This document shows, piece after piece, positions 6,079-11,844 of a stretch of DNA of 11,844 bases. Position numbers and translations under genes: made by a program. This DNA is from Nitrososphaerota archaeon. GTDB taxonomy: Archaea > Thermoproteota > Nitrososphaeria > Nitrososphaerales > UBA183. The notes under the pieces are model-generated. The model ran no database searches, had not been told where the DNA came from, and saw only the letters and a list, made by a program, of their open reading frames with translations. Positions within the stretch are counted from its first letter, which is position 1, and each line of letters starts with the position of its first letter. Location: the NCBI GenBank assembly GCA_027886865.1, contig JAPCJR010000031.1:1-11844 (forward strand), in the 5' to 3' direction.

Positions 6079-6426
6079 ATGAGTTTCGGACAACGTGGCG
6101 GGTATAACCGCGGTGGATTCGGCGGCAGCTCCAGCAGTGGAAGTGGAGGCGGGTTTAGATCCTTCAAGCCCAAGCCTGTGGAGGTCGGAAAGGAGTACGA
6201 CGTTACTATCTCCGACGTCAGTAGGCGCGGCGACGGCATCGCAAAGATAGACGGTTTCGTCATCTTCGTGGCCGGCGCGAAGCAGGGGCAGCAGGTGAGG
6301 ATCAAGGTCACCCAAGTATCGAACAGGTACGCGAGCGGTCAGCTTGTGGACGGTTCGACTACAGCTGCAGCATCAGAGGACACGGCCTCTGAGGAAGAAT
6401 CTACAGAAGATTCAACAGAGCAGTAG
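6079..6426 (+). CDS. Stand-alone TRAM-domain RNA-binding protein
   Basis: A 115-residue protein in three parts. Residues 1-28 form a Gly/Ser/Arg-rich tail (QRGGYNRGGFGG...). Residues 31-92 are a TRAM domain: VEVGKEYDVTISDVSRRGDG, IAKIDGFVIFVAGAKQG, then QVRIKVTQVSNRYASGQLV. Residues 93-115 are an acidic Ser/Thr/Glu tail. TRAM is a small beta-barrel that binds RNA, found alone in archaea or fused to RNA-modifying enzymes. Stand-alone versions in methanogens act as cold-responsive RNA chaperones. The opposite charge of the two tails recalls RGG-box chaperones and suggests low-specificity RNA binding with possible self-regulation. It has its own TATA box and is followed by a palindrome and a terminator-like hairpin, so it looks like a single-gene unit. 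The domain call is secure; the target RNAs are unknown. Confidence 0.92.
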   Translation: MSFGQRGGYNRGGFGGSSSSGSGGGFRSFKPKPVEVGKEYDVTISDVSRRGDGIAKIDGFVIFVAGAKQGQQVRIKVTQVSNRYASGQLVDGSTTAAASEDTASEEESTEDSTEQ

Positions 6427-6438
6427 ACCGGGTCTACT
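6422..6438. repeat. Perfect 8+1+8 palindrome across the TRAM stop codon
   Basis: AGTAGACC (6422-6429), one central G, then GGTCTACT (6431-6438) form an exact inverted repeat that includes the TAG stop. As RNA it could fold into a 6-7 bp stem at the very end of the coding region, just ahead of the larger terminator-like hairpin. It may protect the 3' end or aid termination; a protein-binding site is also possible. Confidence 0.55.
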
Positions 6439-6452
6439 ATTCTGGTCGGAAA

Positions 6453-6485
6453 GGTTGTCCCGCCAGGGCAACCTCCCCCCTTTTT
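6453..6485 (+). terminator. Hairpin plus T-tract after the TRAM gene
   Basis: GGTTGTCC (6453-6460) pairs with GGGCAACC (6466-6473), one pair being a G-U, around a five-base loop. TCCCCCC and five T residues (6481-6485) follow. Archaeal termination depends mainly on T-tracts, so the run of five T is the key element and the stem may only help. It separates TRAM from the RNase HI gene that starts 22 nt later. Confidence 0.5.
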
Positions 6486-6506
6486 GAGCAGGAAGAAGAT
6501 GAGCGC

Positions 6507-6962
6507 ATGGCTGATTTACGATTGATAGAGATATACACAGACGGACTCGCGGAACCTAGCAATCCGGGGATCGGGACCTACGGCTACGTAGTGCTCCGCG
6601 ACGGGAAGGTGCTGAAACGGGGGCACGGCTTCGATGGTGACCCAGTGAGCAACAACCACGCGGAGTATGCGGGGCTTGTGGAGGCGCTTAACTCCGTCGC
6701 CGCTTTCGCGGATGAGGAGATAGTGGTGAAGTCGGACTCCAAGATGCTCGCTAACCAGATGGCTGGCGAGTGGAAGGTCAGCAAGAAGGCCTACAACAAT
6801 AGGGCCGAAGGTTCTTACGTAGAAAAATACCTTGAGGCCAAAGAGGCTGCAGCGAAGTTCAGCAAGCTGACGTTCGTTTGGATACCGAGGGAGGAGAACT
6901 CGGAGGCCGACGAGCTTTCGCGCGTGGCATACAGGGCGCAGGTCATGAAGAGGCGCTCGTGA
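6507..6962 (+). CDS. rnhA: Ribonuclease HI
   Basis: A 151-residue type 1 RNase H that cleaves the RNA strand of RNA-DNA hybrids. The carboxylates are in place: Asp12 in IYTDG, Glu53 in NNHAEY, Asp77 in VKSDSK and Asp135 in ENSEADELS. GEWKVSKKAYNN (87-98) matches the substrate-contact segment of the archaeal/Gram-positive RNase HI subgroup. The basic protrusion of the E. coli enzyme is missing, as is usual in that subgroup. A short basic tail ends the protein. The ATG at 6507 is preceded by GATGAG, a usable ribosome site. There is one base between its stop and the ABC ATPase start, so the genes are probably co-transcribed. The functional link is unclear, and chance operon packing is the simplest reading. 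Confidence 0.93.
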   Translation: MADLRLIEIYTDGLAEPSNPGIGTYGYVVLRDGKVLKRGHGFDGDPVSNNHAEYAGLVEALNSVAAFADEEIVVKSDSKMLANQMAGEWKVSKKAYNNRAEGSYVEKYLEAKEAAAKFSKLTFVWIPREENSEADELSRVAYRAQVMKRRS

Positions 6963-6963
6963 C

Positions 6964-7890
6964 ATGGTCTCTACCGGAGAGCTCTCCTGTGAAGGCGTCT
7001 CGAAGAGATTCAGCAATGGGAAGGTCGCCCTGTCCACGATCAGCTTCACAACTCCGACCTCTGGCATCTTCACCCTGATAGGCAGAAACGGCGCGGGCAA
7101 GACCACCCTGACGAGGATTCTCGCGACCCTGCTCGAGCCCAGCTCGGGCAAGGCGACCATCAACGGTCTCGATGTGATGAAGGATGCCGGGAAATTGAGA
7201 CAGATGATCGCCGTGGTCCCTCAGGAGGGGAGGACCGTCTCATGGATGACGCCCCGGCAGACCATCTCGTCTTACCTCCTCTGGCGAGGCGTCGCGTACT
7301 CCGAATCGAGGAAGCTCGCCGACGAAGCGATGCTGAAGGTGGGGATTGAGAGCTACGCACACAGGATGAACTCCACCCTCTCCGGAGGCATCAAGAGGAA
7401 GGTCCTCGTCGCGATGGCGCTCGCGTCCGACGCTCAGATAATATTCCTGGACGAGCCCACGACGGGCCTCGACCCGATATCGAGGCGCCAGATATGGGAT
7501 GTGCTGACAGACCTCGGAGAGAAGAGGTTCGTATTCCTGACGACGCACTATCTGGAGGAGGCCGAGGCGGTGTCGAACAGGATCGGCATACTCAACGACG
7601 GGAGGCTCCTTTCGCTCGGGACCATGCAGGAACTGAGGAACCAACTGAAGTACAGGTACACGCTGAGGGTCTCGAACCGCAACGCGCAGCTCGGGTCGTT
7701 CGAGGGGGAGAGGTTCGTCAGGAAGGACGGCGAACTCCAGATCATGACGACCGAGGAAGAGGCGCTCCGGCTCTCAAGAGACCTCGTCGACCAGAAGGTC
7801 GCGTTCTCCCTGAACCCTGTCGACCTGGATGACGTCTTCTACTACATAGTGTCGGAGGATGAGCGACACACGGAGACGGAGAAGCGTTGA
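6964..7890 (+). CDS. ABC-2 type exporter, ATP-binding protein
   Basis: A 308-residue ABC ATPase of the DrrA/CcmA type. It has Walker A GRNGAGKTT (40-48), Q-loop Gln87 in VVPQEG, an ABC signature LSGGIKRKV (139-147), Walker B IIFLDEP (159-165), the D-loop after it (GLD, 168-170) and the switch His195 in TTHY. A C-terminal extension of roughly 90 residues ends in DLDDVFYYIV, as in exporter ATPases of this group. It overlaps the permease gene by 4 nt (TTGA), which defines a two-component exporter. Such pairs export drugs, lipids or polysaccharide precursors; nothing in the sequence fixes the substrate. The ATG at 6964 follows the RNase HI stop directly, and translation is probably coupled. Confidence 0.94.
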   Translation: MVSTGELSCEGVSKRFSNGKVALSTISFTTPTSGIFTLIGRNGAGKTTLTRILATLLEPSSGKATINGLDVMKDAGKLRQMIAVVPQEGRTVSWMTPRQTISSYLLWRGVAYSESRKLADEAMLKVGIESYAHRMNSTLSGGIKRKVLVAMALASDAQIIFLDEPTTGLDPISRRQIWDVLTDLGEKRFVFLTTHYLEEAEAVSNRIGILNDGRLLSLGTMQELRNQLKYRYTLRVSNRNAQLGSFEGERFVRKDGELQIMTTEEEALRLSRDLVDQKVAFSLNPVDLDDVFYYIVSEDERHTETEKR

Positions 7891-8627
7891 CCCGCAAGGG
7901 AAACCAGGTGCTGGCGTCCATCCTGGTACTCGCCGTCTACGAGATGAAAAACTACCCGGTGGTGCTGGTCAATACGGTCCTCTCTCCCTTTTCGTTCCTG
8001 CTCATCATCACCCTGGCGAGCAAGGGGACGCTCTTCAGCGAGGGGATCGAGGGAGGCCTCATCATGACCATGTTCTCCGCCGGGACCTCTCTCCAGGCGG
8101 ACCTTTCGCACCTGAAGAACGACTTCAAGCTGCAGGACATCGTCGTCGCGACCCCAACCAGCGCACTGACCTACGTCACTGGCATGACGATAGCCGAACT
8201 GATCTACGCCGCGCCGGCGCTGGCTCTTCTTTCGGTCCTTTTCGCACTCTACGTCCACGTGACAACGGTCGAGCTGGGGGCGATAGTCGCGGTGATGCTT
8301 CTGATGTTCTTCGCCTCCGTCTCCTTGGGCTTCCTGCTCGCGACCATCTCGTCTGACATAGTCCAGAGCTACTCGTTTTCGCGGATATTCACGACGGTCT
8401 TCTCGACTATCCCGCCCGTCTACTATCCAATAACGTACATCCCTCTCCCGTACAGGTACCTAGCTTACCTGTCACCGACGACCTACGCCTCGGAGATTGC
8501 GCAGAACGCAGCGGGTCTCCTGCCCGAACCGGAGATAAGCCTGTGGATCGCCTGGGGCATCCTCATCGCGACGACGGTTCTCTTCTTCCTCATCACCATC
8601 AAGAAGTCCCGGTGGCGAGACCGCTAG
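7887..8627 (+). CDS. ABC-2 type exporter, membrane permease
   Basis: A 246-residue integral membrane protein with about six membrane segments (roughly residues 24-46, 54-70, 93-122, 130-153, 165-185 and 218-238). It ends in a basic cytosolic tail (KKSRWRDR). The layout, with the amphipathic stretch between the second and third segments and the SPTTYASE motif in the last loop, is that of ABC-2 permeases of the DrrB type. The start TTG at 7887 shares TTGA with the ATPase stop, which supports coupled expression. GTG at 7908 is a weaker alternative. The dimer would form the channel for the upstream ATPase. The gene ends 13 bp from the convergent FAD oxidoreductase gene. The substrate is unknown. 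Confidence 0.9.
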   Translation: MTRKGNQVLASILVLAVYEMKNYPVVLVNTVLSPFSFLLIITLASKGTLFSEGIEGGLIMTMFSAGTSLQADLSHLKNDFKLQDIVVATPTSALTYVTGMTIAELIYAAPALALLSVLFALYVHVTTVELGAIVAVMLLMFFASVSLGFLLATISSDIVQSYSFSRIFTTVFSTIPPVYYPITYIPLPYRYLAYLSPTTYASEIAQNAAGLLPEPEISLWIAWGILIATTVLFFLITIKKSRWRDR

Positions 8628-8640
8628 TCTGCGAGCTAAG

Positions 8641-9954
8641 TCAGAGGATCCAGTCTTCCCGCTCGACGTCGCGGTGCTGGAAGCTGAGCTTCGAAGCGCT
8701 GTACGCACCCCCGCCGTAAAGCGTCGCCTCGGCGTCCCAGCCTCCCCTGTAGACCGCGTCCACCACCCTGCCGAGAGAGTCTCCCTTCATGACGCCGCTT
8801 CCGCTGTCGCCGCCCACAACGATTAGGCCGTCCCCGTCAAAGACGTAGGGCATGTTGTCCAGCGTGTTGTACGAATAGAGGCCGGCCCACATCCTGCTAG
8901 GCCGGGCCCCCTCGAACTGCGGCAGATACTCCCTGAGTACCTGATGCACGCTCAGCTCATAGTAAGCCGGCTCGGCCTGGTATCTCTCCAGGTCGTGCTC
9001 CGGGAAGCTTATGAAAGGCCTGTTGATCTCGTCTTCGCACCCGATCCAGAACTCGTCGCTCTCCTTGACGGGCTTCACGAAGAGCCCGGATTTCGGCAGT
9101 ATCACGAACGGCAGCGTGCCCGAGTCGTTGAACCCCTTCGCCCGCAGCAGTCGCTCAAGGGAAGGGACGCCCTTGGCCGGTACGGCGAAGAGCTGCCTCT
9201 TCTTCGCCTTGGCGTGTCCGTCTATCCCGATGGGGTCGAGCAGCTCGTTGTTCCACGCGCCGGCCGCGACCACCACCGTGTCGGAGCGGACCTCGCTTCC
9301 GTCGGCCAACCGCACCCCTGCGACGCTGGACTCCTGCCAGACGAATGGTTCACCCTCGACCCCGATGCTCTCCCTCGGCTCGACCACAAGGTGCTGTGCC
9401 TCCTGGTTGAACATCGTCTGGCCTCCCATCTCGCGGAACCGGTCCCTGTAGAAGCCCACGAGCTTGTCGGGGGCCAGCCGGCCGCACTTCGGCCCGAACA
9501 CCCCGCCAGCGACGTCCTCGAGCGACATGAGCCGGGCTTGGTCAGAGTCCTGCCTCGTCTCGATGCCCGGGATTGAGCTGCGCAGCGCCGTCTGGCTGAA
9601 TCTCTTCACCTCGACGCCGTTCTCGACCATCTTCCGAAGGGGGCCTTCCGCCGCCGAGAGCTGCCTCTCGCTCATCAGCCACATGTAACCGATCTTGTCC
9701 ACGCCGATGTCTAGGCCGAGCTCGTGCTGCACGTGCAGATAGAAGTCAATCGAAGCGTTCGACAGGACCTGGTTGTCCGCCGAGCTGAAGGTGTTCCTGA
9801 ACATCGCGTTGCTCCTGCCGGTGTTGGCCTGCCCGGCGTCACCGAGCCTGTCGATGACGAGCACCCGCTTGTCGGGGCTGCTCTTCTGGATGTGATACGC
9901 CGAGGAGATACCAAGGATGCCCGCTCCGACTACGACCACGTCGAACTTGGGCAT
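8641..9954 (-). CDS. DAO-family FAD-dependent oxidoreductase
   Basis: A 437-residue flavoprotein of the D-amino-acid oxidase/sarcosine oxidase superfamily. MPKFDVVVVGAGILG carries the dinucleotide-binding GxGxxG at 10-15. TGRSNAMFR (45-53) is the second FAD-contact region of the family, VVVAAGAW (227-234) the conserved ATG-like segment, and WAGLYSYNTLDNMP (356-369) plus GGDSGSGVMKG (381-391) the C-terminal FAD-contact motif. It should oxidise a C-N bond of an amino acid or N-methyl amine in the cytosol. The exact substrate is not predictable. I chose ATG 9954 over the upstream GTG at 9972 because GGTGGA lies 4 nt before it and it begins right at the FAD motif. It lies 33 nt after the EamA transporter on the same strand, a likely operon: uptake or export, then oxidation. 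Confidence 0.9.
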   Translation of the reverse strand: MPKFDVVVVGAGILGISSAYHIQKSSPDKRVLVIDRLGDAGQANTGRSNAMFRNTFSSADNQVLSNASIDFYLHVQHELGLDIGVDKIGYMWLMSERQLSAAEGPLRKMVENGVEVKRFSQTALRSSIPGIETRQDSDQARLMSLEDVAGGVFGPKCGRLAPDKLVGFYRDRFREMGGQTMFNQEAQHLVVEPRESIGVEGEPFVWQESSVAGVRLADGSEVRSDTVVVAAGAWNNELLDPIGIDGHAKAKKRQLFAVPAKGVPSLERLLRAKGFNDSGTLPFVILPKSGLFVKPVKESDEFWIGCEDEINRPFISFPEHDLERYQAEPAYYELSVHQVLREYLPQFEGARPSRMWAGLYSYNTLDNMPYVFDGDGLIVVGGDSGSGVMKGDSLGRVVDAVYRGGWDAEATLYGGGAYSASKLSFQHRDVEREDWIL

Positions 9955-9987
9955 GGTTCCACCGGCGCGCACAAGAGAACCCGCGTC

Positions 9988-10869
9988 TTATGAATTGTGC
10001 TCCGACCCCGGTACGGCGGTCGCGGGAGGCGAGACGGCATCGGCACTCCTTCCTCCCAAGATGCTCGATGTATAGATGCCAATGAAGATCAGTGCGACTC
10101 CGCCGAGAGTGATGTAGCTCGGGATTACTCCCGTGGTGGCCGCTCCATAGACCAGCGTCACGACCGGGGCGATGAAGATGAGAGTGGTGAGCTTGGCCAG
10201 CTTCTCCGTCCTGAGAAGGGCCATCCAGAGGAAGGGGTTGAGCGCCCACGCGACCACCCCAAGAAATCCGACGTCGAACAGCAGGTTCAAGGAAGGCCGG
10301 AAGCTGAAGTCAGCGAACGAGAGGGCCCCGTAGAACAAGAAGCTCACGAGCGACCCCGTGGCGAGGGTCTGTATCGGGTCCTGGAGCCTGAGCTTCCTCA
10401 TGTATACGGAGAAGAGCGCCCAGAAGAACGCATCCCCGAGCACCAGCCCCACCCCGATCAGCGTGACTGTCCCGCCGAGCAGAGGTATGTTGTACACGAC
10501 CACTCCGACGAACCCGACCACCGCCCCATATGCCTCTATCCTAGACGCTTTCTCGCCCAGGACATAGACGGAGAGAGGTATCGCCATGAGAGGCATCGTG
10601 AAGGACAGTATGGCGGACTGGGCTGCTGAGATGAAGTTCAGCCCCAAGAGCAAACAGGCCCCGCTGAGCCAGTAGAAGACGGCGAACAAGATCGTGTCTC
10701 TGTTGAGGACCAGCTTGCCGCGCGTGATGATGAATAGGACCACGCAACAGACCAGGGTCGTCAGCGCACCGTAAACGAAGGGAGACGCATACGAGAGGGC
10801 GTCTTTCGCGAAGACGTACGTGAAGGCCGTGATGAGGATGTACGGTGCGAGGTACCGGAAGGACGCCAA
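9988..10869 (-). CDS. EamA/DMT-family transporter
   Basis: A 293-residue membrane protein with ten predicted segments in two EamA halves, the drug/metabolite transporter layout. The first half ends in the typical VYVLGEKAS (101-109); the second covers about 134-270, followed by a polar tail of about 20 residues. Members move amino acids, nucleotides, sugar phosphates or drugs. The TTG start at 10869 is used because no ATG or GTG occurs in frame upstream and the first in-frame ATG lies around residue 92. A TATA-like box 25-32 nt before it suggests a leaderless message. It probably shares an operon with the FAD oxidoreductase, so an amino acid or amine substrate is a reasonable guess. It diverges from the SDR gene across a 111-bp shared promoter region. 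Confidence 0.88.
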   Translation of the reverse strand: MASFRYLAPYILITAFTYVFAKDALSYASPFVYGALTTLVCCVVLFIITRGKLVLNRDTILFAVFYWLSGACLLLGLNFISAAQSAILSFTMPLMAIPLSVYVLGEKASRIEAYGAVVGFVGVVVYNIPLLGGTVTLIGVGLVLGDAFFWALFSVYMRKLRLQDPIQTLATGSLVSFLFYGALSFADFSFRPSLNLLFDVGFLGVVAWALNPFLWMALLRTEKLAKLTTLIFIAPVVTLVYGAATTGVIPSYITLGGVALIFIGIYTSSILGGRSADAVSPPATAVPGSEHNS

Positions 10870-10893
10870 CCCCTCGCACTGCCGGCGGATTCG

Positions 10894-10901
10894 TAATTGA
10901 A
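10894..10901 (-). promoter_or_regulatory. TATA-like box for the EamA-DAO unit
   Basis: TTCAATTA on the minus strand is centred 28 nt before the TTG at 10869. That spacing predicts a leaderless transcript. It is the most A/T-rich patch on that side of the divergent region. Support is positional only. Confidence 0.4.
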
Positions 10902-10929
10902 CATTCGTCGAAGCTTCTGCGGTTTCGGA

Positions 10930-10966
10930 GCCGGGGGGCCGAAGATGCTATAAGAACCGCCCCGGC
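10930..10966. repeat. GC-rich inverted repeat flanking the SDR TATA box
   Basis: GCCGGGG (10930-10936) and CCCCGGC (10960-10966) are exact reverse complements separated by 23 bp. The centre of symmetry falls at the SDR TATA box. The arms are about two helical turns apart or more, so a dimeric regulator bound here could block TBP. In GC-rich DNA a 7-bp match of this kind can also arise by chance. Confidence 0.35.
10947..10954 (+). promoter_or_regulatory. TATA box for the SDR gene (leaderless)
   Basis: GCTATAAG is centred about 30 nt before the ATG at 10981. Archaeal spacing puts the transcription start within a few bases of the start codon. There is no Shine-Dalgarno in the intervening GC-rich sequence, which agrees with a leaderless mRNA. 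Confidence 0.6.
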
Positions 10967-10980
10967 ACGGGCCTGCTCTC

Positions 10981-11769
10981 ATGCCGGGAAAACTCGATGA
11001 CAAAGTAGCGTTAATCACGGGCGGCGCGCGGGGCATAGGGAAGGCCACCGCAGAGCTGTTCGCCCGTGAAGGAGCAAAGGTCTGCATCAACTACAGCAGC
11101 GCCGAAAGGGAGGCAACCGAGCTCGTGAGGGTGATAGGAGCCGCCGGAGGGGAGGCTATCGCGCTGAAGGGCGACGTCGCGAAGGAGGCAGAGGTCATGA
11201 GCATGGTCGGGAAGGCCATAGAGAGGTTCGGTAGGATCGACATACTGGTCAACAACGCTGGGATTCTCCGCACGGGTGACCTGTTCACCCTGAAGGACGA
11301 GGACCTGGACGCCATGTTCTCGGTCAACGTGAAGGGCACCATCTACTGCACCCGTGCGGTGGGCAGGCACATGCTGGAGCGCGCGAAGGGAGGCAAGGTA
11401 GTCAACGTCGCCTCGAACGCAGGGGTGGGGACATCCTTCAAGGGGACGACCGGTTATGCGCTGACCAAGGCGGCCGTCCTGCTCCTCACCAAGCGATTCG
11501 CCCTCGAATTCAGGGGGCGGGACATCAACGTGAACTGCGTGGCTCCGGGATACACGGAGACGGACATGACGGTCAAGGGGAAGACCGCTGAGCAGTTCGA
11601 ACAGGCAGCGGCGGATATCGCGGCACGCTCCATGCTGAACCGAATCGCCAAGGCGAAGGAGATCGCGAGCGCCATCCTGTTCCTAGCGAGCGAGGACGCG
11701 AGCTTCGCGACCGGCCAGACCCTGCTCGTCGACGGTGGAAGGATGGACTACCTTACCCACGGGTTCTAG
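10981..11769 (+). CDS. Short-chain dehydrogenase/reductase (FabG-like)
   Basis: A 262-residue classical SDR. TGGARGIG (13-20) is the cofactor glycine motif, NNAG at 91-94 follows, Asn116 lies in FSVNVKG, Ser145 in VNVASNAG, and YALTK gives Tyr159 and Lys163, completing the Asn-Ser-Tyr-Lys tetrad. PGYTETDM (189-196) and ATGQTLLVDGG (243-253) are typical of the FabG/glucose-dehydrogenase branch. The Arg in the glycine motif and the lack of an Asp after the second strand (INYSSAE) favour NADP(H). Databases often call such archaeal proteins 3-oxoacyl-ACP reductase, but archaea generally lack the bacterial fatty-acid pathway, so the substrate is open. The ATG at 10981 suits a leaderless transcript. 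It diverges from the EamA-DAO pair and ends 4 bp from a convergent gene. Confidence 0.93.
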   Translation: MPGKLDDKVALITGGARGIGKATAELFAREGAKVCINYSSAEREATELVRVIGAAGGEAIALKGDVAKEAEVMSMVGKAIERFGRIDILVNNAGILRTGDLFTLKDEDLDAMFSVNVKGTIYCTRAVGRHMLERAKGGKVVNVASNAGVGTSFKGTTGYALTKAAVLLLTKRFALEFRGRDINVNCVAPGYTETDMTVKGKTAEQFEQAAADIAARSMLNRIAKAKEIASAILFLASEDASFATGQTLLVDGGRMDYLTHGF

Positions 11770-11773
11770 AGAA

Positions 11774-11844
11774 TCAGCCGTAGCGGTATCGGACCCCGTG
11801 CCCGTCTCGCTCGGGTCCGAAGGCCACGACCTCCTTGGGTCCTA
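11774..11844 (-). CDS. C-terminal end of an unidentified gene (partial)
   Basis: On the minus strand one frame reads GPKEVVAFGPERDGHGVRYRYG and then TGA, with no stop up to the window edge. The residue mix looks like real coding, and the position, convergent and 4 bp from the SDR stop, fits the packing of the region. Of the other two frames, one carries a stop and the other gives an Arg-rich string. Only 22 residues are visible, too few to name a family. Confidence 0.5.
   Translation of the reverse strand, partial: GPKEVVAFGPERDGHGVRYRYG

Noticed and set aside
6507..8627. RNase HI joined functionally to the ABC exporter
   Set aside because: They are adjacent with one base between them, but no shared pathway is known for these families; likely simple operon packing.
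9955..9972. GTG start adding six residues to the FAD oxidoreductase
   Set aside because: ATG 9954 has a GGTGGA ribosome site at good spacing and begins at the FAD-binding strand.
1..11844. CRISPR array, insertion sequence, tRNA or rRNA
   Set aside because: No regularly spaced repeats, transposase motifs, terminal repeats, or tRNA/rRNA-like segments were recognised by reading. A dedicated tRNA or covariance-model search was not possible here.

Overview
The window looks like an archaeal chromosome segment, most probably from the TACK/Nitrososphaeria side, although the lineage is an inference. The supporting signs are archaeal TATA-like boxes 25-30 nt ahead of start codons (some implying leaderless mRNAs), frequent AGG/AGA arginine codons, TTG starts, a stand-alone TRAM protein, a KaiC/GvpD-like RecA-fold protein and tandem thymidylate-kinase-fold paralogs, in GC-rich DNA. 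Coding is dense. No tRNA, rRNA, insertion sequence or CRISPR array was seen, and no stretch over about 210 bp lacks a gene.

Layout. 1-828 (+): C-terminal part of a two-domain KaiC-like ATPase whose visible domain has lost its Walker A motif. 821-5162 (-): a tight five-gene unit read right to left: SixA-type phosphohistidine phosphatase, Ppx/GppA phosphatase, two thymidylate-kinase-like P-loop proteins and a CHAD protein. Two of its junctions are ATGA overlaps. It is preceded by an AT-rich promoter region with a perfect 9+9 inverted repeat. 5343-5867 (-): CBS-pair protein with a C-terminal zinc ribbon, diverging from 6079-6426 (+), a TRAM RNA-binding protein followed by a palindrome and a terminator-like hairpin. 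6507-8627 (+): RNase HI, then an ABC-2 type exporter (ATPase and permease), nearly contiguous. 8641-10869 (-): EamA-family transporter followed by a DAO-family FAD oxidoreductase. 10981-11769 (+): a short-chain dehydrogenase with a leaderless promoter. 11774-11844 (-): the C-terminal end of another gene.

Main point of interest. The five-gene unit joins a known polyphosphate-binding domain (CHAD), the exopolyphosphatase fold (Ppx) and a small RHG phosphatase with two kinases that look like dTMP kinases but carry altered nucleotide-site residues. One of them also has arginine in place of the Walker A lysine. The natural reading is a polyphosphate (or related polyanion) module in which the kinase-like pair makes, uses or senses polyphosphate. 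That function is inferred and has not been shown. The remaining genes are ordinary family members whose substrates cannot be read from sequence.
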